Source: CAZGSN01 sp964371655 (GTDB lineage Bacteria > Desulfobacterota > Binatia > HRBIN30). From it: 64,000 nt of DNA. The stretch is taken from the NCBI GenBank assembly GCA_964371655.1, contig CAYJOD010000006.1, forward strand, positions 1-64,000, read 5' to 3'. The notes beneath the pieces were generated by a model. That model ran no database searches. It worked only from the letters and a program-made list of their open reading frames with translations, and was not told the DNA's origin. The position numbers and the translations under genes were made by a program. This document shows positions 18,691 to 25,967 of this stretch, piece by piece (position 1 is the first letter of the stretch; every line of letters begins with the position of its first letter).

Positions 18691-20139
18691 TTAGCCCTTG
18701 GGCACCGTGCCTTGTGATAATTGGTTTACTGTCTGCGCTTCTCGGGCCAGGAAGCGTTGGCGTCGCAGGATCGCGAAGCGTGCGGTGAGTCGATCCGAGT
18801 CGTAGTCTCGGACCAAGCTGGACAAGTTGTCGCCACCGCCATAGCTCGCATGTCCTCCGACCACGGCCCATAAGCCCAGTTCGTGGGTGACCTGATAGCC
18901 GTCGAAGTGCGTCCATAGCTCCTGGTGGCCCCAGCTGTACTTCGGCGCCAAGCGCACATAGGCGTCGAACGGAATACAGGCGACGACGAACTCGGCAGGG
19001 TCGAGACCCAGTTCGGTGCAGACGCGCGGACCGTTCGTCAGCAAGGCATCTTCGATAATGATGCGCGCGCAGCCCGACCGCTTCGGCAAGCCGAGGGCGG
19101 TCAGCGCACCGGTGCGAGCATCGGGAACGGTTTCCGGAAATGTCTCGACCAGCACAGTCTCCATACCGAACCACGGCAAGTAGCGGAGGCCGGCGGAACT
19201 GATGTACGGATGGCCCATGAGGAAATCGAGGTTCTCGCGCAAGCTGGGCCTGACGTCGGGTGGACAAGTGTGGCCGCAGGTACAGCTCTCCGCGGGGCGA
19301 TGCGTTTCGGTGATCGGGGCTTCGGGAAGAGTTGCCGCGTCGGCGCAGCAGCAGCTCAAGTACTCGTTTAGAGCACCGGCGCGCGGCAGCGTCTCCATGG
19401 TCAGTCCGAGCGTTGTCGCACGTTTCACCGTAGCGTCCGAGAACATACCGGCGAGAGCGAGGAGCTGGTCCTCGCGGGGGCGCGGTGCACGTAAGCGGGC
19501 CGAGCGCGTAATCGGTGTGGGGGCAATCGAGTCTGTCAGGCGGTTGATCCGAGCGAAGTCACCGGCCGTGATCGCCGCTAGAATCTGTTGTCGAATTTGT
19601 TCGATGTCGACGCCGGGGCCGGCGTTTTCTCCGCTCACGAGCTGGCAGTGCTCGAAGTACGTGATCCGCGAACGGTAGAAACTGACCCAGTCTGCATCCT
19701 GCGCGGCGAGAGTGCACAGTTGGTCCAGAACCGCGTCACGCGCGCGGACCAGGTTCGCATCTGGTTGCGCCACGACACCGTTCAAGGCAAGTGTCGTGGC
19801 GTCGCAGTGGACCACTCGCGGACCGTAGAGTGCATCGGCCAGCGGCAGGACTTGACTGGCTGCGACGAGGCGTTCGCGTGCCGTTGCGGCTTCTTGCGCG
19901 AGAGAGTGGACCTTCGACCAGTCGCCGTGTTCTGTCGCTTGGCGCAGCTCGGCCGTGAGACCCGGGAGCCGCATCTGATCGTGGCGGAGAGCCCGATACT
20001 GTTCCTTCGTGCACAGCTGCGGCAGCAGCGCCTCGGCGCGGGACAGGTAGAGATCCGCGTACAACAGATCCACGGTACTGAGATTAACGAGCGCCCGTAG
20101 GATCACCGGCAGATCCATGTCGGATCGACGTGCGGTCAT
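18691..20139 (-). CDS. 482-residue cytoplasmic protein of unknown function
   Basis: Not recognised. No signal peptide. N-terminal half is alpha-helical (LPVILRALVNLSTVDLLYADLYLSRAEALLP, in parts), with a Cys cluster near the middle (YLSCCCAD, then SCTCGHTC). The C-terminal half has ordered motifs (LRYLPWFGMETVLVE, WTHFDGYQVT, WAVVGGHASYGGGDN, then VRDYDSDRLTARFA). Its ATG overlaps by 4 nt the stop of the nucleotidyltransferase-like fragment, so the two are translationally coupled. The Cys cluster could hold a metal. The conserved look of the C-terminal half argues for an enzyme or sensor, but no function is assigned. Confidence 0.75.
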   Translation of the reverse strand: MTARRSDMDLPVILRALVNLSTVDLLYADLYLSRAEALLPQLCTKEQYRALRHDQMRLPGLTAELRQATEHGDWSKVHSLAQEAATARERLVAASQVLPLADALYGPRVVHCDATTLALNGVVAQPDANLVRARDAVLDQLCTLAAQDADWVSFYRSRITYFEHCQLVSGENAGPGVDIEQIRQQILAAITAGDFARINRLTDSIAPTPITRSARLRAPRPREDQLLALAGMFSDATVKRATTLGLTMETLPRAGALNEYLSCCCADAATLPEAPITETHRPAESCTCGHTCPPDVRPSLRENLDFLMGHPYISSAGLRYLPWFGMETVLVETFPETVPDARTGALTALGLPKRSGCARIIIEDALLTNGPRVCTELGLDPAEFVVACIPFDAYVRLAPKYSWGHQELWTHFDGYQVTHELGLWAVVGGHASYGGGDNLSSLVRDYDSDRLTARFAILRRQRFLAREAQTVNQLSQGTVPKG

Positions 20140-20489
20140 GGTTTCGTTTGCTCCTCGCCTAGGGTGCCGTGCACATCTCGCTCGCGATTCTTGGCGAACG
20201 TGGTGGGCGCCATATCGTTCTGCTTCCCAAGTCGGAGTAGGGTCTCAGCGATGCGCTCCTCGCGTCCCCAATCACTCCAGTGCACGTCGCGTACTGCGAC
20301 CGCCGCCAAAGACGATGGGACTCGCGCAAATATGCCGCTGGAGAGCGATGTGGTCGGCATCTCGTCGTAAGCCCGCGCGATCTCGGCGGTCTCGGCGTCC
20401 GTCCCCAGAGCACGCTTGATGCTGGCGAATGGCCGGTACAGCTGTGGGCACGCTTTGCCGATCGCCCACAGTTTCCCGAGTTTTCTCAT
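20136..20489 (-). CDS. C-terminal domain of a sugar-phosphate nucleotidyltransferase, free-standing
   Basis: 117 residues resembling only the last third of mannose-1-phosphate guanylyltransferase-type proteins (AYDEMPTTSLSSGIF, RVPSSLAAVAVRDVHWSDWG, ERIAETLLRLGK). The catalytic N-terminal Rossmann part is absent. ATG at 20489 has GGAG upstream, and the stop overlaps the start of the 482-residue gene by 4 nt. Either a truncated relic kept for translational coupling or a domain re-used as a partner protein. Confidence 0.6.
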   Translation of the reverse strand: MRKLGKLWAIGKACPQLYRPFASIKRALGTDAETAEIARAYDEMPTTSLSSGIFARVPSSLAAVAVRDVHWSDWGREERIAETLLRLGKQNDMAPTTFAKNRERDVHGTLGEEQTKP

Positions 20490-20538
20490 CGCAAATTCTC
20501 CGCGCGTGCGCAGATCTGTAGCCTCGTCTTCGTGGGTC

Positions 20539-20958
20539 TCAGTGCATGTGCCCTGAAGGTGGGTGCTGCGAATCACCGGGTTCTGCCAGGTTCGCCAGCT
20601 TTTCGTGCTCGGTCGCCAGGCCCTCGGACGCCTCCTGCGCCCGGCGATAGCTGTTGATGAGAGTCTCGCAGTGATTGCGCATGATTTCTTTGCTGACGCC
20701 GGCGACTTTGCTGTAGGACTTAAGCATAGCCTCGTGCTGCCTTACCTGTTCGGTCTTCTCCGCAGCTTGAGCACGGTAGTAGGCGGCAATCGCCTCGTGA
20801 TCCGTCGCGGTCTTGGCGGCAGCAATTCTTGCCGCAACCGTATCGTTGGTAACCGCACCCGCGGCCACCGCCGGTGGTGTGTCGAGGGCGGTCAGAACCA
20901 GGAACACCGCTGCGCAGATGAAGGCACCTCGTCTCGTTTCAATCGCCAAGTGTTTCAT
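20539..20958 (-). CDS. small secreted helical protein, HExM/NHC family (copy 1)
   Basis: 139 residues, signal peptide about 1-32, RBS GGAAAGGAG. All-helical mature part with AARIAAAKTATDHEAIAAYY, QHEAMLKSY, MRNHCETLI and ATEHEKLA. The same order of motifs recurs at 25380-25754 and 51211-51615 and, as a remnant, at 13652-13702. Conserved His, Met and a single Cys in a periplasmic helix bundle suggest metal binding; that is inference. Not a family I can name. Confidence 0.75.
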   Translation of the reverse strand: MKHLAIETRRGAFICAAVFLVLTALDTPPAVAAGAVTNDTVAARIAAAKTATDHEAIAAYYRAQAAEKTEQVRQHEAMLKSYSKVAGVSKEIMRNHCETLINSYRRAQEASEGLATEHEKLANLAEPGDSQHPPSGHMH

Positions 20959-21005
20959 CGTCTCGTTCTCCTTTCCTGTTGTCATGTTCTTGTGCTCGCG
21001 GTGGC

Positions 21006-21123
21006 TAGTGCACCGCCGTCTAGATGGCATCATTATGGTCTCACGCGAAATGCGGCAAAGAGTAACAATCGCCTGATTGGTCATCGTCGGCCTCTTGAAC
21101 CCAACTCGACGGCGGTGCACTAG
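21006..21123. repeat. 118-bp element bounded by a perfect 16-bp inverted repeat
   Basis: CTAGTGCACCGCCGTC at 21006-21021 and its exact reverse complement at 21108-21123 enclose 86 bp without genes. The ends are too far apart for an intrinsic terminator. It could be a miniature inverted-repeat element or a long-range RNA stem in the intergenic leader. The right arm includes the TAG stop of the CBM48 gene. No target-site duplication is obvious. Confidence 0.6.
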
Positions 21124-21446
21124 GCTGTCGTGGCAACATCGAGTACGCGGTTCATTGTGCCGAGTGGGTTCGGGACACATTCGCACTCGAGGTTCGCGTC
21201 GTCGCGACCGGGCTCGCAACACCACTGGCCGTCCACGACGAACTTGAATTCATAACGGCCCGGGGAAATATGCAGTGCAGCTGTCCATTCCCCGTCGGCG
21301 CCACGTATCATGGGTGTAGCCTCCGGACGCCAGTCATTGAACGTGCCGGCCACAAACACGCTCTGCGCCGTCGGGGCCCGGCAGCATAGGGTTACCATTC
21401 TGTAATCCGTCGCTCCCTTGGCTGTCTTTGGACGTCTCTTGTCCAT
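21120..21446 (-). CDS. stand-alone CBM48 (glycogen-binding/isoamylase N) domain protein
   Basis: 108 residues, cytoplasmic. Typical early-set beta-sandwich: VTLCCRAPTAQSVFVAGTFN, then DWRPEATPM, GEWTAALHISPGRYEFKF and VVDGQW, with the two glucan-binding Trp/Lys positions preserved. ATG at 21446 follows AGGGAGAA. Such single-domain proteins in bacteria often occur with stress genes; the ligand is presumably an alpha-glucan. Its stop lies in the right arm of the 118-bp inverted-repeat element. Confidence 0.85.
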   Translation of the reverse strand: MDKRRPKTAKGATDYRMVTLCCRAPTAQSVFVAGTFNDWRPEATPMIRGADGEWTAALHISPGRYEFKFVVDGQWCCEPGRDDANLECECVPNPLGTMNRVLDVATTA

Positions 21447-21558
21447 GTGTTCTCCCTTGTAGTGTTGGTTGCGTTCCTTTTGGCCGCACTGCCGCGTACT
21501 GCCGCGTAAGGAGCGCGGATTTCGGGAAGGGCCGCAGCTATTCTTGGACCGCTCATCA

Positions 21559-21999
21559 TTATTGCTCGCCTCCAGATCGTTCTTCAGATTGCCGGCGCGG
21601 CCGTGGCCCAAATCGGAGGAGCGCGAAGACGAGGACCCCAGTTACGAAGGACATGAGCAGCATTCCGGTACCAACAGCAACGCCGATGGCGGCGGTAACC
21701 CATAGGCTCGCCGCGGTCGTCAAGCCGCGGACCGACAGGCGGTCATGCAAGATCGCTCCCGCGCCTAGGAAACCAATACCGGGAACGACCTGCGCGGCAA
21801 CCCGCGCCGGGTCGCCCTTACCCTCAAACCCGTAGATGGAAACGACGGTAAAGAGCGCCGCTCCCAGACTGACCATGCCATGGGTTCGGATACCCGCTGG
21901 CTTCCCCTCGCGTTCGCGTTCATAGCCGACCAGCGCCCCGATGAGCGCGGCGACGGCCAAGCGCAACAGCATCTCCCCGTGTGGATCAAATGAGCTCAT
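21559..21999 (-). CDS. MgtC/SapB-family membrane protein
   Basis: 146 residues with four to five TM helices and the family signatures LVGYEREREGKPAGIRTHG, GIGFLGAGAI and GLTTAASLWVTAAIG. MgtC-type proteins modulate Mg2+ homeostasis and membrane energetics; the transported species is uncertain. ATG at 21999 follows GAGGTG, and the preceding stop overlaps it (TGATG), so it belongs to the unnamed-gene operon that starts near 23275. Confidence 0.9.
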   Translation of the reverse strand: MSSFDPHGEMLLRLAVAALIGALVGYEREREGKPAGIRTHGMVSLGAALFTVVSIYGFEGKGDPARVAAQVVPGIGFLGAGAILHDRLSVRGLTTAASLWVTAAIGVAVGTGMLLMSFVTGVLVFALLRFGPRPRRQSEERSGGEQ

Positions 22000-22439
22000 C
22001 ACGCACCTCGGCCGGGTTCCGCCCTCCAGAGACGTTGTTGTTGGCTTGGGGCATGATAGTCTTTCATTAATCTCGTCCGGTGACCTAGCTGCGGTCTTTG
22101 CTCGAAGCGTACCTGGCGGCCTGACGGCCCACACAATAGCCACTGCCGCACGGCCGAAGCTTCGAGGCCAAGTAAGTCGCATACATTGGCGAAAGCGAAT
22201 GGCCAATCGCGACCGTCATCCAACAACCAGTAGCAAGTCTCGATGAACTCCCGGCGACGTGGCCCGCGACGGGCATTTGCATTCCGGACGACACTCCGCA
22301 GAGCGCTTTCCAATATGGCCGCGACCAAGCGCATCTCCGGGGAATGGGCGCGGTTCTTACGACTCGCCAGTTGCGACGGCAGGAGACCGACAGGCTGCCA
22401 AAGGACCGCAACGCGAGGCGCCCTCGCAGTGTGTGTCAT
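21999..22439 (-). CDS. conserved-type small protein (WPF/FxNVCxxLGL motif), unknown function
   Basis: 146 residues. Central pattern EMRLVAAILESALRSV, RREFIETCYWLLDD, then WPFAFANVCDLLGLEASAVR. I have the impression that this E-R-L-x-A-x-L plus WPFxFxNVCxxLGL pattern recurs as a hypothetical protein in deltaproteobacterial genomes, but I cannot name it. Both ends overlap neighbours by TGATG (22439 with the zinc-knuckle gene, 21999 with mgtC), strong evidence that it is translated. Confidence 0.65.
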   Translation of the reverse strand: MTHTARAPRVAVLWQPVGLLPSQLASRKNRAHSPEMRLVAAILESALRSVVRNANARRGPRRREFIETCYWLLDDGRDWPFAFANVCDLLGLEASAVRQWLLCGPSGRQVRFEQRPQLGHRTRLMKDYHAPSQQQRLWRAEPGRGA

Positions 22440-22777
22440 CAGGCTGGCCTCCTTTGTGGTTCGTGGTACGGCGACAGGGATTCGGCACGGACTCCAAACG
22501 CGCACCCCACGCAGCAGACTGCTGCACCACCGGCAGTGTTGTAACAGGCCGCGTCCAGCGAATAACCGCATCTGTAACAGTCTACGGATGGGCCTCGGCT
22601 CAAGCGCACCAGCCAGCGCTGGTCATCGACAAGAACTTGCACGTTACCCTTCGCCCGGACGCGGTCCACGACATGCTCAATCAGCATCTGTCGATCGTAC
22701 GGGTTACGTGCTGGGACGAAGATTCCGCCGCCGACAAAAGACACGTGCGCGAGTCCCTTCGCAATTCCTATCACCAC
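22439..22777 (-). CDS. small protein with C-terminal Cys knuckle
   Basis: 112 residues; GTG start at 22777 with AGGAAGG upstream. The N-terminal half is a mixed alpha/beta domain (GIFVPARNPYDRQMLIEHVV, VQVLVDDQRWLVRL). The C-terminal half has CYRCGYSLDAAC...CCVGC, a zinc-ribbon-like arrangement. The stop overlaps the next start (TGATG). Function unknown. Confidence 0.6.
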   Translation of the reverse strand: MVIGIAKGLAHVSFVGGGIFVPARNPYDRQMLIEHVVDRVRAKGNVQVLVDDQRWLVRLSRGPSVDCYRCGYSLDAACYNTAGGAAVCCVGCAFGVRAESLSPYHEPQRRPA

Positions 22778-22966
22778 TCACCTTCCTCTCGGGCTGCACG
22801 CCCGATCGATATGGATTTTCGAATTTTCCGGCCGACAACAGACCAACGAGAATCGGCAGCACACCATGATTCACGCGCGCCTCGGCCGAGCCTGCGTACT
22901 CCAGCTCGGTGCCGCGGAAGCGGGCGCCGATGAACACCGCGTGCGGCGGGCAGCTAAGCTCGGCAT
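22704..22966 (-). pseudogene. small gene with probable frameshift (FIGARFRGTELEYAG)
   Basis: An ATG at 22966 has a strong GGAGG site, but its frame soon becomes low-quality. One base later the reading VFIGARFRGTELEYAGSAEA, then NHGVLPILVGLLSAGKFENPY, has the codon bias of a real gene. I read this as one gene with a single-base frameshift near 22937-22945. It may be genuine decay or a sequencing error. Product unknown. Confidence 0.35.
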
Positions 22967-23158
22967 GACGATCCTCCGCTCATGCGGGGCATTCTCTTCC
23001 TTTCCGTGGCCCGCAGAGCGAGAGGCGAGCCTCGCCGCCCGCCGTTTACCCGCGGCGTGCTCCTGCTCGACGTCCGCAATGACAGATCGGGCCTCGGACG
23101 ATGAGAATTCCAGGGGATCCGAGACCTCACTACGGTGGGTGTTCCTGCTAGGCGTCAT
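22871..23158 (-). CDS. short hypothetical protein, uncertain
   Basis: 95 codons. ATG at 23158 with AAAGGTGA upstream; the ATGA overlaps the frame-corrected stop of the tiny TM protein. Only the first part (FSSSEARSVIADVEQEHAAG) looks coding; the end runs through the next gene in another frame. Probably a shorter real protein cut by a sequence error. Confidence 0.35.
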   Translation of the reverse strand: MTPSRNTHRSEVSDPLEFSSSEARSVIADVEQEHAAGKRRAARLASRSAGHGKEENAPHERRIVMPSLAARRTRCSSAPASAAPSWSTQARPRRA

Positions 23159-23275
23159 GCATCACCTTTTCCGTTTACTTGCCTGTCGTGCGTCTGCCAT
23201 CTGCGGCGCAGGATTCGGCTGACACCACAAAACCCAACTGCTGTAACGATCAGGATTAAGTACCAGTATGTCATC
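23155..23275 (-). pseudogene. tiny single-TM protein gene with one-base insertion
   Basis: From ATG 23275: MTYWYLILIVTAVGFCGV then, as written, a 37-residue frame with an unrelated tail. Dropping one base near 23220 gives a tail with LRRRWQTHDRQ, which matches LLRQRWRTRERQ of the protein at 7254-7367, and moves the stop to 23155-23157, where it overlaps the next ATG as ATGA. Both facts favour a single inserted base. First gene after a sigma-54 promoter. Confidence 0.5.
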
Positions 23276-23303
23276 ACTGCGTCCGTCCTCTATGGCTCAG
23301 GAT

Positions 23304-23319
23304 GCGCGGATCGTGCCAA
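23304..23319 (-). promoter_or_regulatory. sigma-54 promoter, tiny-TM-protein operon
   Basis: The minus strand reads TGGCACGATCCGCGCA, GG-N10-GC, the same 16 bases as at 13882 and 25936. Start site expected about 23293, some 18 nt before the ATG at 23275. Confidence 0.75.
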
Positions 23320-23375
23320 GCGCTCGCACTGTTGGCAGCGTACGCAACGACCACGGCGAGGATTCACCCTCTGCG

Positions 23376-23404
23376 GAATACCATGCAGCGTGCGGAGAGT
23401 ATTC
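23376..23404. promoter_or_regulatory. paired activator site GAATA-N19-TATTC (site C)
   Basis: GAATA 23376-23380 and TATTC 23400-23404, 19 nt apart, 56 bp upstream of the minus-strand sigma-54 promoter. Its extended flanks are inverted relative to sites A and B, as a dyad-symmetric site allows. Confidence 0.6.
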
Positions 23405-23810
23405 GACAGCCGTCGTTCGGAGGGACGGAGTAGTCGGCGCAACTGCGGATGTCGTACTCCCAGGAGCGGATGGACCGCGCCTCTATTGTCACCTGCACGG
23501 TGCCAGGACGTGCCTGCGCGAGAGCAGAAGGGTCGCATTGGACTGGTAGCTCTCGCTGGTTGCTCCATCTTCCAGCTTCTGATCGAACTACCCGTTCCAA
23601 TAGATCACCCGAGATCACCCGCGGATTCGATTCAAACAAGAACGCGTGGCTTCGGTACCCGGACACTGGAGCGGTGGCCTTATCGACGGTCCTCTCGCTC
23701 CCCAGACCGGTGCGGCGCGCCATGAGCGGCACCTTCCGCGGCGCGGACACACGCTTGGAGCAACAGTGCGAGCGCCTGTTGTGTCACCTGAGAGCAATGC
23801 CTTCATCTGA

Positions 23811-24674
23811 TTATTGGGGCGCTTCCGCAGATCCGAGTAGCGACCCCCAGTTAAAATGATTGCCAAACTGCACGAGCCCCACCACATCGCTTTCCCTGAC
23901 TTCACGCAGCGGCAGAAGCATCCCGGCGTGCACCTGCCACCCACTGTGTGTGTGCCAGAGCGTCAAGCCAGGGAGGAGCGACAGCTCCGTACGGCCGCTT
24001 TCGTCACCGCGGAAGGTCGAGTCACCGACGACTTCGACTGACGGCGAGAATACCCATGGTTGCTCGGGGCGAGGAACTGCGCTGTCACCCGTGGCCCGGA
24101 TGAACGAGTACGAGACAGCGACCTGGTACTCCAGGCTGACGCGTTGACCGCCGGTCACAGCATAAGCCGGAATTAGGTTGGCGCCGAGGTACCAGTTTCC
24201 AAAAGCCTGATCCAAGTACAGTCGCGGCTCAATAGTCGTTCGCCCCTCGCCGAGACCCTGTTCCACGCTGCCTGTCGGCAACACCGCCCCGAGTACCGCT
24301 GTTGCTATGGTTTCCGGCTTACGCACGAAGCTGTACTTGAGCGGTTGGATCTCGACATCGCCGATATTGTATTCGCCATTGCGACTGCCGTTCGAGAAAG
24401 GAACAAACATCTCTGCACCGATCGTAAACTGGCGTGCCCACGCCAGCTCCAGTTCATTAGCGAATGCGAAGCGTTTGTTGCCGTTCGCATCCCTGGCTCC
24501 CTTGACGAAGAGCAGGTTGATTCGTTGTTCATCCTCGAGATGCGCATGATGCGTGCTCAGTGGGTCGATGATGGCACCGGAAAACGGCGCGCCCTCTTCG
24601 TGCGCATGCACCTGGGGAGTTGCGCCGAGGAGCAACAACGCCGCGGCAGCTATGGCGGTGACTTCGTGCCTCAC
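23811..24674 (-). CDS. outer-membrane beta-barrel protein
   Basis: 287 residues from a GTG at 24674 with AGAGGTGG upstream; signal peptide ends AHAHEEG. The mature part alternates amphipathic beta strands and tight turns (FAFANELELAWARQFTIG, PLKYSFVRKPETIATAV, RLYLDQAFGNWYLGANL), like the transporter-type barrels often paired with metal or aromatic genes. His-rich N-terminus (HAHEEG, THHAHLED). It ends in WGSLLGSAEAPQ without the common terminal Phe. Likely porin-like; substrate unknown. Confidence 0.8.
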   Translation of the reverse strand: MRHEVTAIAAAALLLLGATPQVHAHEEGAPFSGAIIDPLSTHHAHLEDEQRINLLFVKGARDANGNKRFAFANELELAWARQFTIGAEMFVPFSNGSRNGEYNIGDVEIQPLKYSFVRKPETIATAVLGAVLPTGSVEQGLGEGRTTIEPRLYLDQAFGNWYLGANLIPAYAVTGGQRVSLEYQVAVSYSFIRATGDSAVPRPEQPWVFSPSVEVVGDSTFRGDESGRTELSLLPGLTLWHTHSGWQVHAGMLLPLREVRESDVVGLVQFGNHFNWGSLLGSAEAPQ

Positions 24675-24976
24675 GACGCCACCTCTGACAGTGCGATCCC
24701 CGCGATCATATCGCCTTTGGCCTTCACCCGCCGCATCCGCTCGACCTCCGCTTTGCCGGAACGCCAGAACACTACCGGTGTCACGGCAAACGGCCAAGAC
24801 GACATTGCTCATTGGTCTTCGTGATCACGACGCGGGACCGCGATGAGAATGTATGGGAAGCCAACCCTCCCCCCTTTCCATCATCGGGTCTTTCTGCACA
24901 TGTTCACGTTTCGGTGTCCCTCGCGTCGGCCGAGCCGCCAAATCGGAGACCATGTCGACCCATGAACCGGGAATCT
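24675..24976. other. 302-bp region, nothing recognised
   Basis: No coding pattern, no -24/-12 match and no GAATA/TATTC pair found on either strand upstream of the barrel gene. Confidence 0.6.
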
Positions 24977-25165
24977 TCAGGCGAACTCACGGACCAGCTG
25001 TCTCGCCCGCTCCCGGCACTCCTCGGTGAGCGACTCGTCCCGTTGCCAGCGATCGAGGATAGCGAGGGCATTGATTGCGGCCGGCGACTCCATCGAGCAG
25101 GAGCGAAGGCATTGTTCGAGATCGTCGAGAAATCGGCTGACGTCGATCACAGGTAGACCTTGCAC
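24977..25165 (-). CDS. 57-62-residue helical protein, paralogue of 44822-45046
   Basis: VIDVSRFLDDLEQCLRSC, then NALAILDRWQRDESLTEECR and ARQLVREFA align along the full length with the protein at 44822-45046 (INVGRTIDDLERCLRLC, NALAILARWQYDESLTKACR, AGQLTREFG). The better start may be the GTG at 25150, which has AAGG upstream. Two conserved Cys sit in the first helix. No signal peptide. Function unknown. Confidence 0.6.
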   Translation of the reverse strand: MQGLPVIDVSRFLDDLEQCLRSCSMESPAAINALAILDRWQRDESLTEECRERARQLVREFA

Positions 25166-25379
25166 TCATACGCGAGCGACGGCTTGGCAGAGAGGGGCCT
25201 TCATCAGGAGTCGGTGGCGCATATGAGACTGGATCGCCGATCTGCGTTTGCCTGCTCGTGTCGCTTGACGGCCGATCCTCAGGGCCTTCACCATCCTGTC
25301 ACTCTCCCCCTCTCCTCGGAGCGGCCGTCGCTTCGGCTCATCGAGCCGCGAACTGACTGGTCTCATGCCTGAGCCCGGC

Positions 25380-25754
25380 CTACTTCCCGGCTGTCTTCGC
25401 CAGTTCGCGGTGCACCTTGGCCATCACTCGCGTCAGCTCCGCGGCCTGCGTGAATTTCGCGCTCAGCTCCTCACAGTGCTTCTTCAAGGTCGGCTTTTGC
25501 GAATGCGCGTACAGGTCCATTTCGTAGTGCTTGGCCATTTCGGCGTGTAACGCCGCCTTGGCTTCCAGGTCCTCGGCTTCCTGCTCCAGTTCCCCCGCGA
25601 TGGCCTCCTGATCCGCCGCCGACTTCGCCGTCGCGATCTTGGCAGCCAGGTCGGCTTGGGCGGTGGCCCGACCGGTGAACAATACGAGCAGAGCACCAAC
25701 ACCGAGCGCGACGCACACGCTCGTTGAGGCTCGTTTCATCGTTGCGATTGCCAT
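25380..25754 (-). CDS. small secreted helical protein, HExM/NHC family (copy 2)
   Basis: 124 residues; signal peptide MKRAST...GRATA. The mature part is a long helix bundle: AAKIATAKSAADQEAIAGEL, LHAEMAKHYEM, LKKHCEELS and AKVHRELAK, the same motif order as 20539-20958 and 51211-51615 but with Asp-Gln replacing Asp-His in the first motif. The MA-start at 25754 is preferred because the 13652-13702 remnant conserves it. Divergent from the secreted methyltransferase; paired site B lies between. Confidence 0.75.
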   Translation of the reverse strand: MAIATMKRASTSVCVALGVGALLVLFTGRATAQADLAAKIATAKSAADQEAIAGELEQEAEDLEAKAALHAEMAKHYEMDLYAHSQKPTLKKHCEELSAKFTQAAELTRVMAKVHRELAKTAGK

Positions 25755-25839
25755 GCGTTCCAGAGAAGCGGCCAGCGTGCCAGGTCGCGCCGCGTTGGGG
25801 AGTGTGGCAAGCGGCTCATCCAGGATCTCCCCCAGTGTC

Positions 25840-25868
25840 GAATAGTCTGCGCGGCGCGAAGAGTATTC
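25840..25868. promoter_or_regulatory. paired activator site GAATA-N19-TATTC (site B)
   Basis: GAATA 25840-25844 and TATTC 25864-25868 with 19 nt between, 67 bp upstream of the -24/-12 element. It sits between divergent genes. Confidence 0.6.
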
Positions 25869-25935
25869 GACAGCGCACGAGAAGGACGGCGTGTCGAATG
25901 TCGAGAACGCGCATGAAGTGGATAGCGTCTACGCC

Positions 25936-25951
25936 TGGCACGATCCGCGCA
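25936..25951 (+). promoter_or_regulatory. sigma-54 promoter, secreted methyltransferase
   Basis: TGGCACGATCCGCGCA with GG-N10-GC. The predicted start (about 25962) is only a few bases before the ATG at 25968, so the message would be nearly leaderless or use a later start. Confidence 0.7.
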
Positions 25952-25967
25952 CTCGACGTTCCCGTCG

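Larger units (their letters stand above)
23276..23810. other. 535-bp intergenic region
   Basis: The part next to 23275 holds a sigma-54 promoter (23304-23319) and paired site C (23376-23404). From about 23420 to 23810 I see no gene or structure beyond a short direct repeat (AGATCACCCG near 23600). Confidence 0.7.

Noticed and set aside
21006..21123. Inverted repeat as an intrinsic terminator
   Set aside because: The arms are 86 bp apart and no T-tract follows either arm.
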